Shown in pieces: positions 19,233 to 26,664 of a stretch of DNA of 42,451 nt; positions within the stretch are counted from its first letter, which is position 1, and each line of letters begins with the position of its first letter. Under the pieces are notes generated by a model. It searched no databases and had not been told where the DNA came from. It saw only the letters and a program-made list of their open reading frames with translations. The stretch is taken from the NCBI RefSeq assembly GCF_001644025.1, contig NZ_LUUK01000164.1, forward strand, positions 1 through 42,451, read 5' to 3'. This DNA is from Methylomonas koyamae (GTDB lineage Bacteria; Pseudomonadota; Gammaproteobacteria; Methylococcales; Methylomonadaceae). The translations under genes and the position numbers were made by a program.

Positions 19233-20099
19233 ATGAAACTGGTAACTTTTCTAAGTAACGGCGCTTGCAAGATCGGCGCTCTGGTTGGCGATGCGATCGT
19301 CGCCGCCGACGACAGCTTGCCGAACGATATGATTGGTTTTTTGACGGCGGGCGTTGAAGCCAGACGGGCCTTGCAAGCGCTGATCGACGGCGGCGCGCCG
19401 AGATTGGCGCTGGCCGACGTGACCTTGCTGGCGCCGATCCCCAGACCCGGCAAATTGCTCGGCATCGGCCTGAACTATGCCGACCATATCAACGAAACCG
19501 GCTGGGAAAAGCCCGAATACCCGACTTTTTTCACCAAACAAAGCACTTGTGTCATTGGCCCCGACGCCGCGATCCATATCCCGCCAATATCGGACAAGGT
19601 CGATTACGAAGGCGAATTGGCCTTCGTGATCGGCAAACGCTGCAAATATGTCGGCGTCAAGAACGCCCGCGACGTCATCGCCGCTTATACGATCTGCAAC
19701 GATGTCACGGTTCGGGACTGGCAGGCCCGCACCCCGACCTGGACGCTGGGCAAATCCTTCGACAGCCACGGCCCGCTCGGTCCCTGGCTGGTCACCGCCG
19801 ACGAAATTGCCGATCCGCACAATCTCACGTTGAAGACCTGGGTGGACGACGAATTGCGGCAGAACGCCAACACCGGCGAGATGATCTTCAATTGCTACGA
19901 AATGGTCGCCTATCTGACCCAGGCGATGACACTGGAGCCGGGGGACGTGATTACCACCGGCACCCCGGCCGGCGTTGGCGTCAAGATGAAGCCGCGCGGC
20001 TATTTGAAACCTGGACAGACCGTGCGCATCGAAATCGAGGGACTTGGCGCGCTAAGCAATCCGGTGATTACCGAACCGCCCGAAAATCACGGCGCGTAA
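19233..20099 (+). CDS. Fumarylacetoacetate hydrolase (FAH) family protein
   Basis: This 288-residue protein belongs to the FAH superfamily, which hydrolyses or decarboxylates 2,4-dioxo acids and related 2-oxo compounds using a divalent metal. The metal ligands can be seen: E126 and E128 in DKVDYEGELAFVIG, and D157 in AYTICNDVTVRDWQ. The loop WTLGKSFDSHGPLGPW and the C-terminal GDVITTGTPAGVG are strongly family-like. The substrate cannot be read from sequence; acylpyruvase, oxaloacetate decarboxylase and catabolic hydratase activities all occur in this group. It is transcribed towards mmoR and ends 11 bp from it, so its position beside the sMMO locus is not evidence of co-regulation. Confidence 0.88.
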   Translation: MKLVTFLSNGACKIGALVGDAIVAADDSLPNDMIGFLTAGVEARRALQALIDGGAPRLALADVTLLAPIPRPGKLLGIGLNYADHINETGWEKPEYPTFFTKQSTCVIGPDAAIHIPPISDKVDYEGELAFVIGKRCKYVGVKNARDVIAAYTICNDVTVRDWQARTPTWTLGKSFDSHGPLGPWLVTADEIADPHNLTLKTWVDDELRQNANTGEMIFNCYEMVAYLTQAMTLEPGDVITTGTPAGVGVKMKPRGYLKPGQTVRIEIEGLGALSNPVITEPPENHGA

Positions 20100-20110
20100 A
20101 GACCGCCGCG

Positions 20111-21859
20111 CTACTCGCTGGCCATCCGGCTTAGGCCGAACCGGTCGATTTTCTTGTACAGCGTGGTGCGGGTGATACCTAGCGCCTTGGCTGCCTGCGA
20201 AATGTTGCCGGCGCAGGCTCGCAACGTGGTTTTGATGCCGTAAAGCTCCCAGTCCTCCAGCGTCATCGCCCGTCCCGGCTGCGACGCCCTGGGCGAGGCC
20301 TCCAACTCCGGTTCGGACTCCCGCGCGGTTTTCGCCAGTTCCGCGACAAAGTCCACCGGCAGATCCTCGCGCGTGATGAAATTGCCGCCGGCGGTATACA
20401 GCGTGGCGCGTATCACGTTGATCAATTGCCGAATATTGCCTGGCCACGGATGCTGCTCGATCAAGGCAATGACGCTGGGACATATGCCGATCGCTTGTGC
20501 GTTGGGCATTTTCGCAAGTTCGCGCTGCAGAATGTGATGGATGATGGCCTGTTTGTCCTGCCGCTCACGTAATGGCGGCAGGTGGATTTGCGCACCGTTG
20601 AGACGGTAATACAAATCGCGCCGAAAGCGACCGGCCTCGACCGCATCCAGCAAAGGCACATTGGTAGCCGCGACGATCTGCACATCGACCCGAATCGGCT
20701 TGGCGCCGCCGACCGGCGTGAATTCGGAGGTTTCCAATACCCGGAGCAACGTGGATTGCAAATCCAGGCTCATATCGCCGATTTCGTCCAAAAACAAAAT
20801 GCCGCCGTCGGCCAACAAAAATTTGCCCGGTTTACCGCCGCTGCGGGCGCCGGTGAAGCTGCCGGCTTCATAGCCAAATAACTCGCTTTCGATCAAATCG
20901 TGCGGTATCGAGGCGCAATTGATCGCGATCAAGGGTTGCTCCCGGCGTGGCCCGGCATGCTTGAGGAGATTGACGAAGTGATCCTTACCGACGCCGGATT
21001 CGCCGGTGATCAGGATGGGAATCTTGTATTGCTGCAACTTGACCGCCTTATCAACCAAGGCCGCCAATTGCTCCGACATGGCCGGTTCCTCGGTTTGCGG
21101 CGGCCTTTTCGCTAATTTGAACGGGATTTTTTCCAAGACCCTGGCCTGCGCCGCCGGACTTCGCGTTAACGGTAGATTGGTATTCAACACCACGCATAGC
21201 AGATGCAGAAAGGCGAACAAGGAATTCATACTCTCCTGGCGATCGGCAATCAGGCCGATCACCGCCAGCAATTCGCCGCTGTCGTCCAGCAACGGGTAAC
21301 CGACCGTGCTGAAAGGATGTAACAAACTCAAGAAATGCTCCATGCCTTGAAAGGCAACCGGCCGTTTCAGCAAGGCCGCGCTACCGATACCATTGTTGCC
21401 CAGCACCGCTTCGCTCCAACGGCTGTTTTGTTCGTACAGGTTGCGCATGAACGGGCTGGGGAAGGGATTTTCACCTAGAGCTTGTAACAACGCGCCGTCT
21501 GCGGCGGTCAGCACCAGCATCACGCCGGCTTCTTTCAAAAACACGTGAAATTGGTGACCCAAGTCCGCCAGCGACTCGGCGATCTGGCGGGACTGCGCAT
21601 CGCCGCCGACAACGCCCTGGCCCGAACGCTGCCAATTGGCGAAATTCCCTAGCGGCAATTGATAGTCCTCCAAGCAACGCCGCCAAGCTTCGGCCACTTC
21701 CGGCCGAACCCAGTCGCTCTGATCGGGGACGGAGCGGGTTTGATTCATCCATCGCCAGGCTTGAACCGGGCGGTCGACTTCGAATTCCAGCGTACGCTTG
21801 TACAGAAAGGTTTCCTGAACAATTTTGGCGGTTTCGGGTAACCGTAACGCAATATCCAT
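20111..21859 (-). CDS. mmoR: MmoR, sigma-54-dependent activator of the sMMO operon
   Basis: This 582-residue protein is a bacterial enhancer-binding protein. An AcoR-like GAF-type sensor region covers about residues 85-230 (AVLGNNGIGSAALLKRPVAF, GMEHFLSLLHPF). The AAA+ domain follows with Walker A GESGVGK (286-292), the sigma-54 contact loop GSFTGA (333-338, Ser where most have Ala) and Walker B GGILFLDEIGD (352-362). A Fis-type helix-turn-helix closes the protein (NISQAAKALGITRTTLYKK, 552-570). In Methylosinus and Methylococcus MmoR and sigma-54 are required for sMMO expression under low copper. It lies downstream of mmoG on the same strand, after a strong terminator, so it probably needs its own promoter or read-through. 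The signal sensed by the GAF region is not known from sequence. Confidence 0.92.
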   Translation of the reverse strand: MDIALRLPETAKIVQETFLYKRTLEFEVDRPVQAWRWMNQTRSVPDQSDWVRPEVAEAWRRCLEDYQLPLGNFANWQRSGQGVVGGDAQSRQIAESLADLGHQFHVFLKEAGVMLVLTAADGALLQALGENPFPSPFMRNLYEQNSRWSEAVLGNNGIGSAALLKRPVAFQGMEHFLSLLHPFSTVGYPLLDDSGELLAVIGLIADRQESMNSLFAFLHLLCVVLNTNLPLTRSPAAQARVLEKIPFKLAKRPPQTEEPAMSEQLAALVDKAVKLQQYKIPILITGESGVGKDHFVNLLKHAGPRREQPLIAINCASIPHDLIESELFGYEAGSFTGARSGGKPGKFLLADGGILFLDEIGDMSLDLQSTLLRVLETSEFTPVGGAKPIRVDVQIVAATNVPLLDAVEAGRFRRDLYYRLNGAQIHLPPLRERQDKQAIIHHILQRELAKMPNAQAIGICPSVIALIEQHPWPGNIRQLINVIRATLYTAGGNFITREDLPVDFVAELAKTARESEPELEASPRASQPGRAMTLEDWELYGIKTTLRACAGNISQAAKALGITRTTLYKKIDRFGLSRMASE

Positions 21860-21911
21860 TTCTTGTCTCGATGTCCGGGCGCCGATTTTGGTTTTGGCGC
21901 GAAACTAAATA

Positions 21912-21936
21912 AAAAACAGCGGCTTAGGCTGTTTTT
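21912..21936. terminator. Bidirectional terminator-like hairpin just upstream of mmoR
   Basis: AAAAACAGC and GCTGTTTTT are a perfect 9-bp inverted repeat around GGCTTAG. On either strand the stem ends in a run of T, the form of an intrinsic terminator. On the minus strand it lies 53-77 nt ahead of the mmoR start codon and after the mmoG terminator, so it may attenuate mmoR transcription. It could also just be a second safety terminator for the mmo operon. Confidence 0.55.
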
Positions 21937-21970
21937 CGTTCGTTTAGAGTAGAACGCGCACCATAACAAA

Positions 21971-22010
21971 ATAAAAAAAAGAGGCAATGCGACATAACGT
22001 CACATTGCCT
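21971..22010 (-). terminator. Strong intrinsic terminator after mmoG
   Basis: Read on the minus strand, AGGCAATGTGAC pairs with GTCGCATTGCCT (one G-T wobble) around a 5-nt loop, giving a 12-bp stem, directly followed by CTTTTTTTTATTTT. This is a textbook rho-independent terminator located 74 bp after the mmoG stop. It most likely marks the end of the mmoX-to-mmoG transcript and separates it from mmoR. Confidence 0.88.
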
Positions 22011-22083
22011 GTTCTCGGAGTTGCAAGATTCCCGGAGCGGAGAATCCTCTAGTCGAGAGAGGAGGTTTAAGAGGTAGGTTGCA

Positions 22084-23766
22084 TCACGCGCGCGGGTCCT
22101 CGCGAGTCGCCGCGGCCCATTCCGGCGAATAGCCGGCCATAATGGTGGGATCGGGCACATCCATCACCACTGATTCGCTGGCCATTAACGTGCCAACGAT
22201 GCTCACTGCATTACGTAATCCCAAACGGACTACCTTCACCGGATCGATGATGCCGATGTCCAAGAAGGGACCCAAGCGTTGCCGCTGCGTATCGTAGGCA
22301 TAACTCTCGCCGGCGTGTCGGCGTAAGTCCGCCGCGACGATTTCCCCATTCAGACCGGCGTTGCTGAGTATTTGTCGCAACGGCGCGAATAAGGCCTGAC
22401 TCAAAATCGCCACGCCTCGCTGTTGTTCGGCATTCTCGGCGATGACCTCGTCCAAGACCGCCGCCACGGCGACAAGCCCGGCACCACCGCCGGGCATGAC
22501 GCCTTCCTCCAGCGCCGCTTGCACCGACTTGTAAGCGTTTTCGATGCGGACCATGCGTTCCTTGATTTCGATGTCGGTGACACCTCCGACGCTGAACACC
22601 CCGGTTTTACCGGACAGCATCGCGATGCGTTCTTCCAACTCGTCCGCTTCGTGCTGATTGCCGGTCGGGGAGCCGTCGCCCGGTTTGCGGGCGCGCACGT
22701 CCGCGAGCGCTTGACGCAAGCCGGACACAACCCGCGCGACGGCTTCGGAATCAGCGGCGCCGGCCAGTATGGTAGTTGTTTCCGCGCCGACGATTGCGCG
22801 CTCCGCCTGGCCCAGTTGCGCCAACGTCAGATCTTCCAACCGAGTCCCGTGGCTTTGTAGGACCGGCGTGGCGCCTGTCAACAAGGCTAAGTCGTTCAAT
22901 CTTTCCAGCCGGCGATCGCCAAAACCGGGCGGCTTGACCGCGACAGTTTTGAACACGCCGCGAATGTGGTTCAGCAGCATGCCGGTCAACGCGTTGTCGC
23001 GGACATCGTCGGCGATCACTAATAACGAACGATGCTGGTCGGCGACTTGTTCCAAGATGGGCACCAAATCCATCAAGTCGACGATTTCCCGATCGCAGAG
23101 CAGGATGTAAGGACGCTCAAGTTCCGCCGTGGCCCGATTGCGGTCGGTCACGAAATAGGGCGACAAATAGCCCTGGTCGTAGCGAATACCCTCGACAATA
23201 TCCAGTTCGTCGTCCCGGCCGTTACCCAGTTGAAAAGTTAAGGGGCCATCTTGACCCAATTCGGCGAAAGCTCGGTTGAGCAATGTGCCGACGCCGGGCT
23301 CATCCTTGCTGGCGACTGCCGCTATTCGGGCGATCCATTCCGGCGTGACGTCTGTCAATGCCCGGCGCCGCAATTCAATTTCAACCAGCGTCAGCGCCAG
23401 ATCCAGGCCTTTTTGCAGTTGCAGTGGATGGAAGCCGGCCGCGACGCTTTTCAAACATTCCGCGGCGATCGCTCGAGCCAATACGATCGCCGTGGTGGTG
23501 CCGTCGCCGACTTGCCGCGACACGGATCCCGCGACGTCGCGCAGCATTCGCCCACCCAGATCGGCAACCCGGTCTTCGAGAATGATCGAGTTGGCGACGG
23601 TCACCCCGTCGCGAGTAAAGATGGGCGGCATGCCATCGGTACGGTGCTGAATCAGTACCGCCGGCCCGGAACTGCCTAGCGTTGCCGCCGCGGCCCTAGC
23701 CACGGTGTCCATGCCTTGCATGATCCGCAAGCGGGCCTCGGGGTTGTAAATAATTTGTTTACTCAT
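22084..23766 (-). CDS. mmoG: MmoG, GroEL-like chaperonin of the sMMO locus
   Basis: This 560-residue protein is a divergent GroEL/Hsp60 relative; the start is set at the ATG at 23764-23766 because MSKQIIYNPEAR matches the GroEL N-terminus. ATP-site elements are visible: TRDGVTVA (D53), VGDGTTTAIVLARAI (D88), the VMPGGGAGLV loop and GIIDPVK. The residue matching the GroEL hydrolytic Asp398 is Asn (N410, RIENAYKSVQ). The C-terminus ends in EDPRA and lacks the Gly-Gly-Met tail. An insertion lies near residues 358-378. In other methanotrophs mmoG is needed for sMMO expression, probably to fold MmoX or MmoR. It lies in the same transcription unit as mmoXYBZDC, with a 189-bp gap before it that holds a small hairpin (CTCCC-TTC-GGGAG) but no other gene. 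Confidence 0.92.
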   Translation of the reverse strand: MSKQIIYNPEARLRIMQGMDTVARAAAATLGSSGPAVLIQHRTDGMPPIFTRDGVTVANSIILEDRVADLGGRMLRDVAGSVSRQVGDGTTTAIVLARAIAAECLKSVAAGFHPLQLQKGLDLALTLVEIELRRRALTDVTPEWIARIAAVASKDEPGVGTLLNRAFAELGQDGPLTFQLGNGRDDELDIVEGIRYDQGYLSPYFVTDRNRATAELERPYILLCDREIVDLMDLVPILEQVADQHRSLLVIADDVRDNALTGMLLNHIRGVFKTVAVKPPGFGDRRLERLNDLALLTGATPVLQSHGTRLEDLTLAQLGQAERAIVGAETTTILAGAADSEAVARVVSGLRQALADVRARKPGDGSPTGNQHEADELEERIAMLSGKTGVFSVGGVTDIEIKERMVRIENAYKSVQAALEEGVMPGGGAGLVAVAAVLDEVIAENAEQQRGVAILSQALFAPLRQILSNAGLNGEIVAADLRRHAGESYAYDTQRQRLGPFLDIGIIDPVKVVRLGLRNAVSIVGTLMASESVVMDVPDPTIMAGYSPEWAAATREDPRA

Positions 23767-23955
23767 AGGTCTCGTATGCTGGTGACGGACCAACGCTCCC
23801 CGCCAAAATCGGCTTGCTCCCGAAGGGAGAACCGGCGAGGGCGCTAACCCAAGTTCTTAAAACCCAAACCGCCCCCCTAAAAGCCATTCGTCCGGAACAG
23901 CTTTTCAGAAAGGTATCCTTTTGCCTTTGGGGAAGGTTGGGAACTAGTGCGGCAA

Positions 23956-24252
23956 TCAAGTTCGGTTTTTCATCAACGCCTGACCCGCCCGCGCCCGCGA
24001 CAATCTGGCCCGCTTCAGCCTCAGCCAAACCCAAGTCAGTTTTTTGTCGTTATGGTCCAGCGCCAGTCGAAAGGCCTCTTCGTCCTCGGGCGGCATGCGC
24101 CTTTCCCAGTACTCCAGCAACTCGGCAACGCGCTCGTCGCCGAGCTTGGCAACCAAACGGATTTCTTCGGCGGCAAGCGCCCGAATGCTGTCTTCCAATT
24201 CCATGACCATTTCGTTGATAAACGCTTGATCTTCGCTTTTCATCGGATTCAA
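23956..24252 (-). CDS. Small unknown protein encoded between mmoC and mmoG
   Basis: This 98-residue protein is translated from an ATG that overlaps the mmoC stop by 4 bp (24249-24252); an alternative in-frame ATG lies at 24241-24243. I do not recognise a named family. It has no signal peptide or membrane segment and is predicted by eye to be largely helical. The N-terminal two thirds are acidic (MELEDSIRALAAEEIRLVAK, MPPEDEEAF) and the C-terminal third is basic with aromatic residues (KLTWVWLRLKRARLSRARAG). The charge split could suit binding to a protein partner. Its tight coupling to mmoC suggests a role in the sMMO system, such as assembly or regulation, but that is inference from position only. 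Confidence 0.8.
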   Translation of the reverse strand: MNPMKSEDQAFINEMVMELEDSIRALAAEEIRLVAKLGDERVAELLEYWERRMPPEDEEAFRLALDHNDKKLTWVWLRLKRARLSRARAGQALMKNRT

Positions 24253-25280
24253 GCGGCGCTAGGCAAAAATTTTTCCAAGTAGATTTTGTCGCGCGGGATG
24301 CCGACTTCGGCGCAGACCGCGTAAGTGGCATCGACCATGCCCGGCGGACCGCACAAATACAAATCCGGTTTGACGCCGGTACCCTGCAAGTCACGGCGTA
24401 AAATATCCACGACGCTGCCTTTCTCGCCATGCCAGCCGTCGCTGGCCTTCCAAACGCAAATACGCACCGACAAGGTCGGCATGGCTTGTTCCAGTTGCTG
24501 GAGCTGATCTCCGTAGAACACTTCCTGCTCGGTGTTGACGCCGAAATAGATCACGCAGGGCTGAGGTTCTTCCCATTCGTGCATGCGGCGTACCATTGAT
24601 AGGATCGGTGCCAGTCCGGTACCACCGGCCACGAAATAACGTGGCGTAAAACCGTTTTCCTTCAATCCGAACACGCCCAAGGGCCCAACTACGTGAATGG
24701 TCTGGCCGACATAGGCATCCTGTTGTAAATAGGAAGAAAACTTACCGTTGTCGACGATACGAATCAAAAACTCCAACTCGCCGCGATTGTTGGCGGTATT
24801 GGCCGGCGAATAAGACCGACTGATTTCCGTACCCGGAATGACCAAGTTGTAGTACTGTCCCGAATCCAGCCGAATTTGCTGATCGTCACCGAGCTTTTGC
24901 AAACGCAATTTCACAACGTTACTGGACACCTGCGCCAATTCAACAATTTCGGCGTCGAATTCCAAACCCTCCGGCGAAAACGAAATCCGGTCGTAGGTAT
25001 ACGGCACTTCGATTTCCAGATTAGTCGTCGGGAAACAACGGCACAACAATACGAAACCCTCTTCGGCCTCGTCGGGCGGCAGGGCCTGGACACTGACCTT
25101 ACCGATTTCGTAATCGCCTTCGGTACAAAATCCTTTGCAGGTCGCGCAACCGCCCTCGCGACATGAGGCCATCAGATAGATATCCTGGCGCAATCCGGCG
25201 CTGATGATATCTTCGTCGTCTCCGCAATCGAAGGCGACCGATTCACCGTCCTCGGTGATGATTTTGACATTATGCATCAT
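24249..25280 (-). CDS. mmoC: Soluble methane monooxygenase reductase, component C
   Basis: This 343-residue reductase passes electrons from NADH through FAD and a 2Fe-2S centre to the hydroxylase. The N-terminal ferredoxin domain has the plant-type ligands C40, C45, C48 and C80 (MASCREGGCATCKGFC, FVLLCR). The FAD-binding motif SRSYSPAN and the NADH-binding motifs VAGGTGLAPILSMV and YLCGPPGMVDA follow. The start is taken at the ATG at 25278-25280: GGGAG lies about 9 nt upstream, and the codon is 1 bp after the mmoD stop; a second ATG follows immediately. The protein ends YLEKFLPSAA, very like Methylococcus MmoC. Its stop overlaps the start of the small unknown gene. Confidence 0.97.
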   Translation of the reverse strand: MMHNVKIITEDGESVAFDCGDDEDIISAGLRQDIYLMASCREGGCATCKGFCTEGDYEIGKVSVQALPPDEAEEGFVLLCRCFPTTNLEIEVPYTYDRISFSPEGLEFDAEIVELAQVSSNVVKLRLQKLGDDQQIRLDSGQYYNLVIPGTEISRSYSPANTANNRGELEFLIRIVDNGKFSSYLQQDAYVGQTIHVVGPLGVFGLKENGFTPRYFVAGGTGLAPILSMVRRMHEWEEPQPCVIYFGVNTEQEVFYGDQLQQLEQAMPTLSVRICVWKASDGWHGEKGSVVDILRRDLQGTGVKPDLYLCGPPGMVDATYAVCAEVGIPRDKIYLEKFLPSAA

Positions 25281-25281
25281 G

Positions 25282-25545
25282 TTAAGCGTCTCCCTGGCCG
25301 ACGCGCGCCGCAGAGACATTGAAAAACGCCATCACGTGCTCAACTGCCCGGCGAGAGGCGTCCAGCGTCAACGAGCACCCTTCTTGCACCAGCTTGCGGT
25401 CGCGGTAGATGGTCCAGCGCCACATGAAGTCCAAGTCTTCGCCGAATGCGGTATAGGGGGCAACATCGTATAACTTGGTCACCGGCGCGGAGGCGTCCGG
25501 AAACGGCGGTGGCGTCGCCGATTTGATATTGGCTAGTAAATCCAT
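25282..25545 (-). CDS. mmoD: MmoD (OrfY), sMMO-associated protein
   Basis: The call rests on the conserved MmoD core DLDFMWRWTIYRDRKLVQEG followed by CSLTLDASRRAVEHVMAFF, close to Methylococcus MmoD. MmoD is not part of the active enzyme; it binds the hydroxylase and is thought to take part in hydroxylase maturation and in the copper-dependent switch between the soluble and particulate enzymes. The start is uncertain. The ATG at 25545 gives 87 residues but has a poor ribosome site. An in-frame ATG at 25638 would give 118 residues and has AGGG about 7 nt upstream. The Methylococcus protein is about 103 residues, so length does not decide. It sits between mmoZ and mmoC as in all known sMMO operons. 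Confidence 0.9.
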   Translation of the reverse strand: MDLLANIKSATPPPFPDASAPVTKLYDVAPYTAFGEDLDFMWRWTIYRDRKLVQEGCSLTLDASRRAVEHVMAFFNVSAARVGQGDA

Positions 25546-25660
25546 CGTACTGTCTATCGAGTTAGATTGAGAATAAGCCGAGACGCGATCCGGCGCCCCA
25601 ACCGAAAAAACCGGGGGAAAGAAGAGCCCGCCATCCATGGCGGAACCCTAACATGCCGGA

Positions 25661-25695
25661 GAACGGGCCTCCCGCATACGAATAAAGGCCCGTTC
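25661..25695. other. Long hairpin in the mmoZ-mmoD gap
   Basis: GAACGGGCCT (25661-25670) and AGGCCCGTTC (25686-25695) form a perfect 10-bp stem with a 15-nt loop. On the minus strand no T-run follows it, so it is not a standard terminator. It begins 20 bp after the mmoZ stop and lies ahead of mmoD. A role in partial termination, RNA processing or mRNA 3'-end protection of mmoXYBZ is possible. Confidence 0.7.
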
Positions 25696-25715
25696 GCCGA
25701 CAATTCGATGCCCGA

Positions 25716-26219
25716 CTATTGCAATGTCACGACTCTGACGCCACGCACTTTGCGTAGATCTTCGAGAGACATTTCGTAATAGTCGGTGTTACGCAACTCC
25801 ATCAGCTTGGTGCCGAGAATGCGGTCGGTATCCATGAATACGTTGACCGGCATCATCGGCGGCTTAAAGGCTTGGCGGAAACCAATATGGATTTTTTCCG
25901 CCGCGAATTTATCGGTGCAGGCCGCCATTTTGGCAAGCACCGCATCCGCTTCCTTCTGGGCATCGGCGCCGTTGGCGCATTGGTTTTGGATTTGCTGATC
26001 GTTAAGCTCCTTGTGTTTCAACAAGGCTACTTTTTCCTCGAGCTTGCACTCGATCCAACCCCAATCGAGTTCAAGATCATAGCTTGCACGAAGCGGCGTG
26101 GTGTACTTGAGACGAAACTCGTTAAGCATTTCCACGCCTTTGGCCAGCGTATTGAGCGAACCGATTTTTTTGATCCATTCATCGCGAACCGGGTTGTCAT
26201 GAATGTTGTAATTTGCCAT
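25716..26219 (-). CDS. mmoZ: Soluble methane monooxygenase hydroxylase gamma subunit
   Basis: This 167-residue protein is the gamma subunit of the alpha2-beta2-gamma2 hydroxylase, close in length to the 170-residue Methylococcus MmoZ. The N-terminus NIHDNPVRDEWIKKIGSLN and the stretch LRASYDLELDWGWIECKLEE are characteristic. It has no metal ligands of its own; the subunit is all-helical and supports the dimer. It follows mmoB with a 12-bp gap and ends 20 bp before a large hairpin. A clear ribosome site (GGAGT) precedes the start. Confidence 0.96.
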   Translation of the reverse strand: MANYNIHDNPVRDEWIKKIGSLNTLAKGVEMLNEFRLKYTTPLRASYDLELDWGWIECKLEEKVALLKHKELNDQQIQNQCANGADAQKEADAVLAKMAACTDKFAAEKIHIGFRQAFKPPMMPVNVFMDTDRILGTKLMELRNTDYYEMSLEDLRKVRGVRVVTLQ

Positions 26220-26231
26220 GGGTAAAAACTC

Positions 26232-26654
26232 CTATGATTTCAGGTCTTCCAATTGACGATCCAGGCCCATCAACTCCGAAGTGATGGTGAATTTCTCGCC
26301 CAGGGTAAAGGCACGGCCGATCGTGGACGAAACGTCCACCAGGAAGTCATAGACGCTGAAGTGACGACCCAACAACTCCGAGACTTCCTCGCAATCGACT
26401 TCGATCTTGCCGGTGGCTTTCAACCACCAGTAGCCGGCGCGGTCTTCGACCACTAAAGTCGGATTGTCGGCCTTGCGATCGCCCAGCAAGATTTCGTCGA
26501 CGACGATATTAATCTCGTCGGATTTTTTCAGCACCAGAACCACTTCGTTGCTTTCATGCACCACTTGGTTTTCTTCGGCGAAATACTCGTCGGCAAAAGC
26601 TTTGCCGGTTTTGGCCATAATGCCGGCGCCGTACGCGTTAGAACTGACTGACAT
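26232..26654 (-). CDS. mmoB: sMMO regulatory (coupling) protein B
   Basis: This 140-residue cofactor-free protein binds the hydroxylase and controls oxygen access and coupling of NADH use to methane oxidation. It is very like known MmoB over its full length: FADEYFAEENQVVHESNEVV, LVLKKSDEINIVVDEILL, EDRAGYWWLKATGKIEVDC and FTITSELMGLDRQLEDL. The N-terminal tail, which matters for binding, reads SVSSNAYGAGIMAKTG. At the point where the Methylococcus protein is cleaved between Met12 and Gly13, this protein has Met-Ala (numbering without the initiator Met). It lies 10 bp after mmoY and 12 bp before mmoZ, with GGAG ahead of the start. Confidence 0.97.
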   Translation of the reverse strand: MSVSSNAYGAGIMAKTGKAFADEYFAEENQVVHESNEVVLVLKKSDEINIVVDEILLGDRKADNPTLVVEDRAGYWWLKATGKIEVDCEEVSELLGRHFSVYDFLVDVSSTIGRAFTLGEKFTITSELMGLDRQLEDLKS

Positions 26655-26664
26655 GTTGCTCTCC

